Assembly (NCBI RefSeq): GCF_000313135.1 | Contig: NW_004457376.1 | Coordinates: 41,758 to 77,880, forward strand | Source of the DNA: Acanthamoeba castellanii str. Neff | Lineage: Eukaryota > Discosea > Longamoebia > Acanthamoebidae | Direction of reading: 5' to 3' | DNA: 36,123 bases | Shown: one piece after another, positions 9,563-18,882 of the stretch | How the letters are laid out: every line of letters begins with the position of its first letter | How positions within the stretch are numbered: the first letter of the stretch is position 1 | Program-made: the position numbers and the translations under genes | The notes under the pieces: generated by a model | What the model was told of the DNA's origin: nothing | Databases searched by the model: none | Seen by the model: the letters and a program-made list of their open reading frames with translations, nothing else

Positions 9563-12500
9563 ATGAAGCAGAAGGACGTGGCCATCTTGTTTTTGGCCAC
9601 GCTCGCGATTTTGCTCTCGGTGTACTACCAGGGCACCTACCACGGCCTCCGTCTCGTCTGGGTGCACCCCATCGATGCCTCCCTCTACGAGAACGGCCAT
9701 TTCCCACTCCAACACGAACGACTGTACACCAAGCCACTCCCAATCTCCCACCACCAGTCGTGAATCCTGAGTGATCTCTCTTTTCCTCAGGCCGCCCCCA
9801 CTCATCACTGACGTAGACGGAGACGGCCACAACGGTGCGCCACACCTTCTTCGCTGAGTGCTGGGCGCGTGCATTTTGTGTTGCAGCTGATCGATCCGCT
9901 GTGGATGGGCCACACACATGGCGGTGAGGAGAGCAGAGGTGATCGTGGTGACCTCAGACAGCCGGATCAAGATACTCGAGGGCACACCCTCCCAGAGCGC
10001 TGGCCTCGGGTCGCCGTCGCAGTGGCACAACCTTCCCGTCAAGGTGCACCTCCACCCCTGCATGCACGTCGCTGCAGTCGACTGCTGTGTGCGCACCCCC
10101 GAGCGGCCCTGGCAGAGTCTCATACAAGACTTGCTGTGATGTAGGAGGAGGCCTCGCTTCTGCCCTCGGTGGGCGTGGGTGCCGGCCGAAGGCCCGTGGC
10201 CCTGTCATCAGGCTATCTCTCCCCATATCAAGAGGGTACACCCTCATCTGGCTCTTCTCTAGCGCCGTGCGTGCGGTCTCACGCCCGTGCTTGGGTGCTG
10301 GGCGGGCTTCGATATGTAGGGCTGGTGCGCACGCAGGTGATTGTGGTCCTGACCAGTGGCTGGACAGTGCTCCTCTTCGACAACCACCTCAAGCTCCTCT
10401 GGGAGAGCACTGTCAGGTAGACCTCCCGCGCTCCACCTCTACCACTACCACCTATATCGACGCAGGCTCATGGTGCCCCATGGCTCTCTGTTTCTGCTGC
10501 AGGGAATCGCTGCCAGCGCATCTCTACCACAGCGAGGCGGCGCTGCTCGTGGTGCCCACCCCAGTGCGCATCGGCGACGCTGGTGTGGTAATCGCTGCCG
10601 CTCGCCTCTCCCGCAAAGCCAACCAACAGGCGGCCAAGTACGTACCCCAACCTCCCCGCACCCACGCACTCGCTGTGCCGGCCAGCGGCGGACTAGATTC
10701 AGCGGGCTTACGGCCCAACCTACGTTGGCACAGGCACGACCACGGGGCGGGCGGGCGGAAGGCCTCGTGGATGGCCAACGGCGAGGAGGACGAGGATGAC
10801 CACGATTTGGGCGAGGAGCACTTCTCCTACTTTGCCTTTGACGGTCGCACGGTACCACTTCTTTCGACTGCGTGTCGTGCGTGTCGTGTGGCGTGTCGTG
10901 TGTCGTGTGTCGTGTGGTGTGTGTGTGTGTGTGTGTGTGGTGCTGTGGATGTCAGAGTTGCTTTGTTTGGCTTAAAATCTTCTCACGGACTTGGCGGGTG
11001 CCAACCGCAGGGCGCGCTGCGATGGAAGCACGAGGCTGGCGACTTCTACGACGAGTACGACACGGACGCCGGGGACCGCATCGGCGAAGAGCGCGCGATG
11101 CACCTGGGCGAGATGTCGTGGAACGACTTCCGATATTCGGTGATGCAGCAATTGCCCCACGCCTGGTTCCGTCGCGAGGTACCGCCCTCCTACCGGTCGA
11201 TCAGCCCCCCCCCAATCTGCTCCCGCTTGTCGCTGGAGCTCACAGGTGCGCCCTATAGGATACTGGGCTCCGGGTGGCCCACTTCGAGCGCGGCGCCAAG
11301 CCCGCTGCTGACACGACCGCCCAGTCACAGCTTTCCGGTATGTTGGCCACCACCACTTCTCTGCCGCCGACACCGGCTCCCATGGCCTGGGCTGGCGCTG
11401 GCGCTGGCGCTGATGGTGACGGACTCGGCGCAGGTCTGCACGTAGACGTGCCGGGCCTGGTATGGGGCGGCCACGCACCGCACTCCGAGGACGATTTCGT
11501 GCACGAGCCCAACGTCATCGTGGCCCACTTTGCCGACGGCGTAGAGGTATCCCCGGCCACGCGGTCCACGTGACAGCCGACGCAACGAAGTAAAGAAACA
11601 AACTAAAATCAAATTAATTGTGTGATGCGCGCGCAGGTGATCCACCTGTACACGGGCCGGCCGGTGACGCGGATGGGCCTGGAGCGGTCGGTCGTGTGGG
11701 ACGACATCAACGGCGACGGCGTCGTCGAAGCCGTCCGTCTCTCCACCCTCCCCACTGCTGGGCAAAGCAGCGAGGACCAGGTACCGTTCCCACTCCACGC
11801 ACCACCGCACGCTAGGCGGAGACACTCACTGGCGCGTATGCGCGTATTGTGTTCTGGCTGGGCGCAGTGCTGGGCGCTGGGACAGTCGGGGGTGCCGCCG
11901 CAGGAGGACCTGTTCAATGTGTCCATCTGCGAGCCGAAGCCGCAGGGCTTCCTCGAGCTCCTCACATCCAACCCCAAGCGCAAGTCCCGCGGCGATACGT
12001 ACACTTGCCCCCCCCCACCACACTTCCCAGTCATCACCACACGAGGAATGACGTGTTTACTGGTGCTCTGCAGTGGCGTGCTGCGCGCGACCAATCCGAT
12101 CTCCATTGCGCGCCCGCGGACGTGGGCTGAACCCAACGGCCACAAGGACATGGTACGGGCCGTACCCAATGGATCCCCCATTGTTCACCGGGGCGAGCGC
12201 GGTGTGTGACGTGTGGTGGCTCCCCATCTTTCTGGGCGCACCTGCAGGTGTTCCTGGTGAGCAGTGGGCGGATGACGTCTTTCTCGCCGCGCGGGCAGCT
12301 CAACTGGATGCTGGACACGGCGGCCGAGTGGGCGTCGATGGACTCGTCGGGCCACACCGTCGGCCCGTGGCGCGGGAAGCTGTGGGCGCCGCGCCCGGCC
12401 CACGTCCCGGCCGGCCTGCCCATCACCCCCTCCCTCCTGCCCTTCTCTCCCTACGCCTACCACGGCCACCAGGAAGAGCTCGTCTTGGGCGTGGGCGGCA

Positions 12501-12870
12501 GCGCCATCGTCATCGTCTCTGGTAAGGCCTTCTGGATTTCTGGACCGCTGGGTCCTTTAAGGCTTTGCTGACGTGGTGGGGTGCAGGCGACGGTGCGTTG
12601 GTGGGTGAGGCGGTGCTGGAGGAGCCACCGATTGCACGGCCAGCGGTGGGCGACTTCAACAACGACGGGACGAACGACGTGATCATCGTGTCGGCCAACG
12701 CCTACTACGCCTACAGCCTGTCGACCCAGTCGGCGTCGCTGTTCCTGCCCACCCTCCTCTTCCTCCTGCTCCTGGCCATCGCCTCCCTCGCCGTCTACCA
12801 GCGGCGGCACGAAGCTGGCCCGGCCGCCGCGCCCGCCCAACGCCTCAGACGAGACAAGCGCGACATCTGA
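9563..12870 (+). CDS. FG-GAP repeat membrane protein, resembles plant At3g51050 family
   Basis: The protein is predicted to be anchored at both ends. The ATG at 9563 gives MKQKDVAILFLATLAILLSV, a signal-anchor-like helix. A long extracytoplasmic beta-propeller-like region follows, and a C-terminal helix (LFLPTLLFLLLLAIASLAVY) ends in a short basic tail, RLRRDKRDI. FG-GAP calcium motifs are visible: LITDVDGDGHN (about 9805), DDINGDGVVEAVRL (about 11700) and VGDFNNDGTNDVIIV (about 12640). Family landmarks seen after splicing include EVIVVTSDSRIKILE, VIVVLTSGWTVLLFDNHL, FAFDGRTGALRWKHE (across an intron), MQQLPHAWFRRE joined to DTGLRVAHF, QEDLFNVSIC and FLVSSGRMTSF. The order matches, from memory, the Arabidopsis FG-GAP protein At3g51050. 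About a dozen introns are present. Integrin-alpha-like ectodomains share FG-GAP motifs, but no integrin tail is present. Molecular function is unknown. Confidence is high for the gene and family and low for any role. Confidence 0.88.
10866..10940. repeat. (CGTGT)n and (GT)n tract in FG-GAP intron
   Basis: Degenerate pentamers (cgtgt/gcgtg) run into a pure (GT)n of about 20 bases at about 10918-10938. All of it lies in the intron that follows the FAFDGRT exon. Confidence 0.85.
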
Positions 12871-13000
12871 TCCGATCTGGGAAACGAACGAAGAGACGAG
12901 TGGGTGGTGGAGGGGGCGTGCGTGCAGAGAGGAAACGAGCCGAAGGTAAATACAGGAAGAACGAGAACGGGAGAGGCAGAAAGAGGAGAGAGAGAAGAGG
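12871..13000. other. Convergent 3' intergenic, purine-rich
   Basis: 130 bp separate the FG-GAP stop from the stop of the DUF1765-like gene on the other strand. The plus strand is strongly purine-rich (gaga/gaac repeats at about 12945-13000). No AATAAA is evident on either strand. Confidence 0.5.
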
Positions 13001-13693
13001 CTATGTGTCGGGTCCGTCCATGGACGCGCGTGGGCGCGGCTGCGCCAGTATGGGGACGGGAGGTGGCGTCCGCTCCACCATCGCCACGGGCATCATCCTC
13101 GGCTGCTTCTTGTCGCTGCCCTCCCACTGCGCACGCACAAACACATAGAGAGAGAGAGATGGTGACCATGGTCAGCTGCCCACTTCATGGCGCACACGCA
13201 CTATTTATTTTTCCGCCCCTTCGTGTGCCGTGCTACGTGTGTGCGTACCTGGTAGTACTGGGCCAGGTATCGCTTGTACTCGGTGAGGGCGACGGGAACG
13301 TAGACCTCCCACCCCGCAGGGTAGCAGTCCTGGACCAGACCGCGCATCTGGATTGCCGGCCGTCTTGAGCTTGTCCTCCATCTTCTCGAACAGCAATCTG
13401 TGGACGACGAGAGGAGGGAAGAGGAGAGCAACGACGACCCGTGAGATGTGGGGCAGAAGCGGCCAAAGGGGAAGGGGAGGGAGGGGTACACGTCGACGGC
13501 CTGCTCGCGGTCGATGAGCGTCGAGGCGGCTTGGGGGCGGCGAGAGTTGGGCGAGTTGCCGTTGCTGCCGCTGCCGCCGCCGCCGTTGTTCCTGACGCTG
13601 GCGAGCTCCTTCACCCGCAGTCCCTGCCCTTGCAGGTGCGAGCGCTTGGTTCGCAGCATCTTGTACGCCAGCAGCTGATGGAAGGCCTGCACA

Positions 13694-13737
<44 letters not shown>

Positions 13738-14026
13738 GACACCACCGTCACAGCCCGAGAAACGTGAGCGAGCAGTCGAGAAGAGAGAGAAACAGAGAGA
13801 CGAGCGAGGAGAATGCGACGTACGTTGCGCACGTTGATGTCCCAGTGGAGGAAGAAGTAGTAAAAGTGTCGGTCGAGCACAAAGTCGCTGTAGAGCGCGA
13901 TGCGGGCGTCGCCCATGAACACCTCCGAGTACTGGTACAGGAACATCAGCACCTTCAGCAGCAGCTGGTGGTGCTCGGTCGACAGAATCAGCTGCCACGG
14001 GCGCGACCGCGTGACGCGAGAGAGTT

Positions 14027-14078
<52 letters not shown>

Positions 14079-16547
14079 GCTGATGGTGGTCATGCCCTGC
14101 TGGGCGACGGTTGGTGGGCGAAGAGAAGGGGGAGCAGCAGTACCTCGAGGGACTCGACGAGGAAGGCGTGGTCAAAGGNNNNNNNNNNNNNNNNNNNNNN
14201 NNNNNNNNNNNNNNNNNNNNNNNNNNNNNNNNNNNNNNNNNNNNNNNNNNNNNNNNNNNNNNNNNNNNNNNNNNNNNNNNNNNNNNNNNNNNNNNNNNNN
14301 NNNNNNNNNNNNNNNNNNNNNCACACACACACACACACAACACACCACCGCACACGCACAACGCGATGCGGCTTTGTCGAAGTACCTTGGTGCGTGTGAA
14401 GGTGAGCTTTACAAAGAGGTTGAGGAGCGAGGGGTCGGTGGCGAGGAAGGCGTTGGTGCAGTCGAGCAGGGGCTTGGTGAGGTGCTTGCGGGCGCGCAGC
14501 TCGTAGATGAAGCCCAGCAAAAATGGGATGTAGCCCTTGACCCCGCTCCACTCGAGCGGACGGCCCTGGGTGTTGTACAGGATGTGGTCCACCCAGTCCC
14601 GCAAAAATAGAAAATAGAGCCTGTCCCGCTGATTGAACAGCTTCAGCCACTCCGTCGGCGCCAGCCGCAACTATACGACACGACACGCGCGACACGACAC
14701 GCACGGCGTGTGTAAGGTAATGACAAAGAAGTGTGTGGAAGGCGGGACGTGGCGAGGCACGCACCTTGTCGTCTTCGTTGTCGGCGATGCGCATGAGCAG
14801 CGCCCCGTGGAAGGTGTGCCACGTGGTGAGGTTGGGAAACGCTGACAACGTATTTCGACTCAGCGTTGCTGTTGTGTGCGTGTAGTGCGTGTGTGTGTGT
14901 GTGTGTGTGTGTTGTGTGTGTGCGTGAGTGTAAGTGTGTGTGTTAGAGCCAAACGGTGATAGGGAACTGCAAAGGGCTGACCGGGAGGTACGCACGCGAC
15001 ACTGGCCCGGTCACTTTCCGCTTGGCGGTCTTCTGTCCGCCGTCGAGCTGCGTCACGAGCCAGTAGCACCGGCCCTGGGTGAAGGTGTACTTTCGCGCCG
15101 ATCGCCCGTCGCCCGCGGAATCGCCCCCGTTGTCGCCGTTCTCGTTTTCGTTCTCGTTCTCGTCGCCTTCGTTCTCCTCCGCCTCCTCTTCGCTTTCGTG
15201 CTCGTGCCTCTCCTTGTCGTCGTCGTCGTCGTCTTCGTTCTCTCCCGCGGGCGTGTCCCTCTTCTTCTTCCTCTTCTTTTTCGTCTCCTCCTTCTCCCCG
15301 CGCTCCCGTTCTTCCTTGGCGCCTCGCCGCGGCGAGGAGTCGCTGTCGAGCTGACGCGCCCCGATGCGCGGTGAGTCGACCCGTCGCTCCTGCTGGTCAA
15401 GCTTGAGATCTGCAGCGGCGTGCTTGGGGCTCGCCCCTGTCGCGACGGCCGCGCCGCCGTCGGCCTTCGCCGCGCCGATGCGAATCGCAGGCGAAGCGCT
15501 CCGCGCCGTGGACGACGGCGACACGAACGACATCGGAGGCGACGACGGCCCGACCCCGTTCGCCGCAGCACCCGGCGGCGACGACGAAGATGAAGATGAA
15601 GATGACGGTGAAGAAGAAGAAGAGGGAACGGGCCGGTGGTCGCCGATGGGGAGGCGGGCGGCAGCGGGCGGCCGCTGGAGAGGGATGAGATAGGCCTCGA
15701 GCTCGGCGATCTGCGGGGTGGAGAGGGCCACGGCCTGGACCAGGGCGCGGCTCACGCCCGGGAGGCGGAAGAAGGTGATGGCCAGCACGCGGGCGCAGAA
15801 CTGGGAGAAGTAGTAGGGCGGGCTGTAGGGCCGCTCGACGACCTCGGAGAGCTTGACGCTGATGAAGGTCTGCGTGTGGAAGAGGAGCACGCGGTAGCGG
15901 TGGACGACGAGGAGCTCGTCCTTGCTGCACCGGAGCTGGTCGAGGTGGAGGCCCATGCGGGTGAGGTCGAACTCTTCGCGGGTGATGAGGTAGGAGATGG
16001 CCTCGTAGGCGTGCTTCTGGTGCTTGCCCTCGAGGGCCTCGAGGTTGATCATGAGCAGGTGCCACAGGTCGAGGAAGAACCGCCGCGCCGCGCTCAGCCC
16101 GCTGCTGCCTTCGCTGTGGTGGTGGTGGTGGCTGCCGCGGCCTCGGGTGTCGTAGCTGAAGGAGGGCAGGGCCAGGGCCGGCAGCACCTCCTTGACGGCG
16201 TCGCCTACGCGCTTGCTCTGGGCCTCGACGGCCGGGTCGGCGGCAGCGGTGGCGGCGGGCGTGGCGGTGCTCGAGGTGACGCTGGCGGGCAGCGTGGCAG
16301 CGGTGGGAGGAGGAGATGTGGAGGTGGTGGATGCGGGGGAGGGGATGCGGGTCTTGCGAATCTTGGTGAGCACCTTGAGCTGGTGAAGCACGCCCTTCAG
16401 CTTTCGCTCGAGATTCGAGTTCCATTCGACATCTTGGCGCCCCCCGCGAGATGAAGAAGCCGGAGTGGGTGCCGTGGGAGGTGAAGATTGCTTCTCCTTG
16501 GCGTCGCCCGACCCCAGCCTATTTCGAAAACCATCCCAGATCGACAT
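13001..16547 (-). CDS. Large protein, tentatively DUF1765 family; contains assembly gap
   Basis: The chosen ATG at 16547 opens MSIWDGFRNRLGSGD. The first long exon (to about 14990) carries a helical region (RRFFLDLWHLLMINLEALEG, about 16020-16085; FHTQTFISVKLSEVVERP; FCARVLAITFFRLPG), then a low-complexity Ser/Pro and Glu/Lys-rich stretch (about 15100-15680). Later exons give WHTFHGALLMRIADNEDD, TEWLKLFNQRDRLYFLFLRD, GYIPFLLGFIYELRARKH, MFLYQYSEVFMGDARIALYS, FYYFFLHWDINVRN and AFHQLLAYKMLRTKR. The HW..VRN..FHQLLAY pattern recalls fungal and Dictyostelium DUF1765/UPF0592 proteins. That match is from memory and tentative. The last exons read CYPAGWEVYVPVALTEYKRY, then WEGSDKKQPRMM after an intron, ending DGPDT and a stop at 13001-13003. 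The frame breaks by one base near 13353, and an N run at 14179-14321 hides part of the gene. Function unknown. Confidence 0.6.
13694..13737. repeat. (CA)n microsatellite in DUF1765-like intron
   Basis: About 20 CA units. On the transcribed strand this is (UG)n, placed just before the gtgtgcag acceptor of the AFHQLLAY exon. Confidence 0.92.
14026..14078. repeat. (CAA)n microsatellite in DUF1765-like gene
   Basis: About 17 CAA units lie in an intron of the DUF1765-like gene, downstream (in transcript order) of the assembly gap. Confidence 0.92.
14179..14321. other. Assembly gap (143 N)
   Basis: A continuous run of unknown bases flanked on one side by a (CA)n tract (14322-14338). The gap probably contains more of the same microsatellite, and its true length is unknown. 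It falls within an intron, or across an exon edge, of the DUF1765-like gene. Confidence 0.98.
14886..14942. repeat. (GT)n microsatellite in DUF1765-like intron
   Basis: Two (GT)n blocks with interruptions on the plus strand, which read (CA)n in the transcript of the minus-strand gene. They lie between the exon ending at about 14990 and the WHTFHGALLM exon. Confidence 0.88.
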
Positions 16548-16855
16548 GGTTGATTTAAATTCAAAAGAGCGCGTGCAGCGCAGGCAAGGCAAGGCGCGCA
16601 GGCCCAACACGTCGTTGTTCGTGCTCAGTCTTTTCCTTTGCTTGTTCTTTATTTTACCTCATAATATACTTGTCATTCCAAAGCAATATTTAGCCAAATG
16701 AAAAAAAAATCTGAAATGAAAAGTCTGTGTTCGGGGAAGAGCCACAGGGAAGTTGTGGGCCAATCACGGCACAAAGGACGCGCAGAAGAAAAAGATCGTT
16801 TTGCTTGCTGAATCGATTCTCGCACCTCGCCGATTATTTCCCACATCGCACAACA
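16548..16855. promoter_or_regulatory. Divergent promoter region, DUF1765-like / Elongin B
   Basis: 308 bp between opposed start codons. The middle (about 16640-16720) is AT-rich (tctttattttacctcataatatacttg; gcaatatttagcc), a likely core for one or both promoters. No specific motif is assignable. Confidence 0.5.
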
Positions 16856-17341
16856 ATGGTGCCCCCCCCCCCGCCCATCGTGATGCCCAACTTCAATCCC
16901 CTCGCATGGAAGATCAAATGAATGCATAATTGACTCCACGTACGTCAAATGTACACATTGTTTTTTTCATGCATTTAGGCGCAGTACATTCGTGTGAAGA
17001 GGAAGAACCAAACCATCTTCTTGTACGCTGACGCCAGCGAGAAGGTTGCCGACCTTAAGGGCAAGCTTGCCAAGATTAACGAGAAATCGGCGGACGAGCT
17101 CGCCCTCATCTTCAACGACGCCAAGCTGGACAACGACAAGACTGTTGGCGATTACAAGATTGAGAACGACCAGGTTGTGTACCTCGTGTACAAGAAGGAT
17201 GGTATGTGCTGACCCCCCGCCAGCAGTCACTTGCATGAGGGTGTCACTCAAGCGTCCCTTGTGCCGCCAGGCTCGGATGAGTTTGAGGAGGTGGACATTC
17301 AGAAGCCCAAGCCTGCCGAAGAGTCTGAGCCCAAGGAGTAA
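16856..17341 (+). CDS. ELOB: Elongin B (ubiquitin-like adaptor)
   Basis: Ubiquitin-like partner of Elongin C in Elongin-BC cullin ubiquitin ligases and in the elongin transcription complex. Exon 1 is only the ATG at 16856-16858. Intron 1 (16859-16978, gtgccc...tttag) follows directly. Exon 2 (16979-17201) reads AQYIRVKRKNQTIFLYADAS and LADELAL-type ubiquitin-fold sequence (ELALIFNDAKLDNDKTVGDY), and intron 2 is 17202-17270. Exon 3 reads GSDEFEEVDIQKPKPAEE and ends with TAA at 17339-17341. The three exons sum to 297 nt, a protein of 98 residues, slightly shorter than animal Elongin B (about 118). The short acidic C-terminal tail follows the family pattern (DTFE...PP..V). It is convergent with MAD2, 186 bp apart. 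A generic ubiquitin-like protein is the alternative. Confidence 0.85.
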
Positions 17342-17527
17342 ATTTTGTTGATCGATCGCCCCCTGCCTCTGTTTTTTGAACATATCATTCCACTCAATCC
17401 TCTACTTCTTTGAGAATTCAGACGATAAAGTTGTTCTCTATTTGCATGTAATTACACATCGCTCATGCATTGTACGATGGAGGTGCTTTACTCACTCCAA
17501 CCACATCTCTGGGAGAGCAAGACAGCA

Positions 17528-18435
17528 CTAGTCCTGCACCGCGTAGGCGACCATTGTGTCCACTTGGTGGATCTGTTGGCCAACAAACAAGGAAGTAAAG
17601 TCAGCACGCAGCTGTTGGGGCGATATGGGGTGGTGAGAACGTACCTTGGTGGAGAAAGAGCGCAAACGCACAACCTGCGAATTGGCGATGTACTTCGGAT
17701 CTGACTCTTCCCAAGCGAGCGGCGTGGTGACCTTGTTGTCAGCGTAGACGAGCAGATCGAAAGAACAGGGGCCATCGAGAAGTGGCAAAAAAGTGACGCT
17801 TGCGCAGATCTGACGGATGATTGCCTGAATCTCGCCCATGATCTCCTTCTCAGGCTTCTCCTTCGCCTCCCTGCATGCATTAAGGCGCTAAATGCCGTGG
17901 ATACGTGACGGAACGCGGAGGGAACGGTAGTTCGTACCCGGCCTGTGGCAAATCGGTGATGATGTCGAACACCCAACGCTCGACGGTGTCATTCGTGTCG
18001 ATGTTGGTGATTACCACAACAAGCTTCTCCACAGTGCCGGTCATGAGCCAATCTGCACCTCACGAGGTTGGCCACGGTGCTACTCCTGGACAGAGCCGAG
18101 AACCGTACCCTTGAGCTGCTTAAGCACGTTGTTGAGGTAGTTCTTCAGGCCATCTTCTTTGGTGACCAGCATGCCGAGGCCGTACTTCTCGACGCGAGTG
18201 AAGGTCTCGGGCGGATAGATGCCGCGCTGGTAGAGGATGCTGCTAATGGCATGAGAACGGTGGTCGAGGGAGATCGGAGGGGAGCGCACCTGTTGATGCT
18301 GTAGCCGAAGAATTCCGCGACGATTTGGGCAGAACCCTTGATTGTGATTGCGTTCTTGTTTGCTTGCGACTGAGAAAACTGTACGTGAGATCTCAAAGTG
18401 CATCACGTCGGGTTGAGGAAGTTGTCATGTACCAT
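17528..18435 (-). CDS. MAD2: MAD2 spindle-checkpoint HORMA protein
   Basis: Spindle assembly checkpoint protein that binds MAD1 and CDC20 and inhibits APC/C. Exon 1 is just the ATG (18435-18433). A 63-nt intron (18432-18370, gtacat...ctcag) follows, then SQANKNAITIKGSAQIVAEF. Later exons give SILYQRGIYPPETFTRVEKY, LVTKEDGLKNYLNNVLKQLK, DWLMTGTVEKLVVVITNID, ERWVFDIITD, IRQICASVTFLPLLDGPCSF and WEESDPKYIANSQVVRLRSF, then the safety-belt end IHQVDTMVAYAVQD and TAG at 17528-17530. The total is about 200 residues, matching the usual 205. Every block aligns to animal MAD2L1 with no gaps of note, so the conformational-switch core looks intact. Without the 5' intron there is no in-frame ATG. Confidence 0.95.
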
Positions 18436-18882
18436 GTTTCGGTGTTGCGATTTGCTCTGCTTGTGTTGTGGCAGTGCCGAACTTGCTCTCTTGTTTTTTG
18501 CGTTCCCGCCAAAACTGTGGGTGTCGGTTGTGGTTGGGTTTTTTTTGCATTTAATTTATAAACTGTTACAAAATTGTACAATTTTTCAAGGGGAAGGTGT
18601 GTGTTTGCTGCGGGACACCAGAAAGTGGACGACTGACAACCCCAATAATAAAAAAAGAGAGAGAGAAGACAACCCTCCCTTGCCCACCCACCAATTGACA
18701 TAACTACGGACTGTCGCCCAGCCTCCCGAGAAAGCCAGCCCGTCCGTTGCCCGTGCGATGTCCCGTCCCGCCCTTGTCCTCCCCGTCCCGTCCTCCCCGG
18801 CCCTCTGTCGCCCGTCCCGATCCCTTCACGTCCCGTCCCGCCCTGTAGACCGCCCTGTAGATACCCGCCCAGGTACCTCTCA
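18436..18882. other. Intergenic: MAD2 upstream plus 3' UTR of qRRM gene
   Basis: 447 bp with no gene. The half near MAD2 (about 18538-18590) is AT-rich (tttaatttataaactg; aaaattgtacaattttt) and is the likely MAD2 promoter. The half near the qRRM stop (about 18720-18870) is a GTCCC-rich low-complexity block, listed separately. Confidence 0.6.
18735..18870 (-). repeat. CGGGAC G-tract cluster downstream of qRRM stop
   Basis: On the minus (transcript) strand the hexamer CGGGAC occurs six times, along with other GGG and GGGG tracts. The cluster begins within about 15-25 bases of the stop codon of the qRRM gene. G-runs of this spacing could form G-quadruplex RNA and resemble GGGA sites bound by hnRNP H/F-type qRRMs. 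Confidence 0.75.

Noticed and set aside
13694..14942. Regular short repeats that might suggest a CRISPR array
   Set aside because: They are pure di- and trinucleotide microsatellites without spacers, in introns of a eukaryotic gene.
15397..16454. Overlapping open frames on both strands across the first exon of the DUF1765-like gene
   Set aside because: Only the minus-strand frame from 16547 has ordinary amino acid composition and helices. The others are Arg/Pro- or Gly/Glu-rich shadows.
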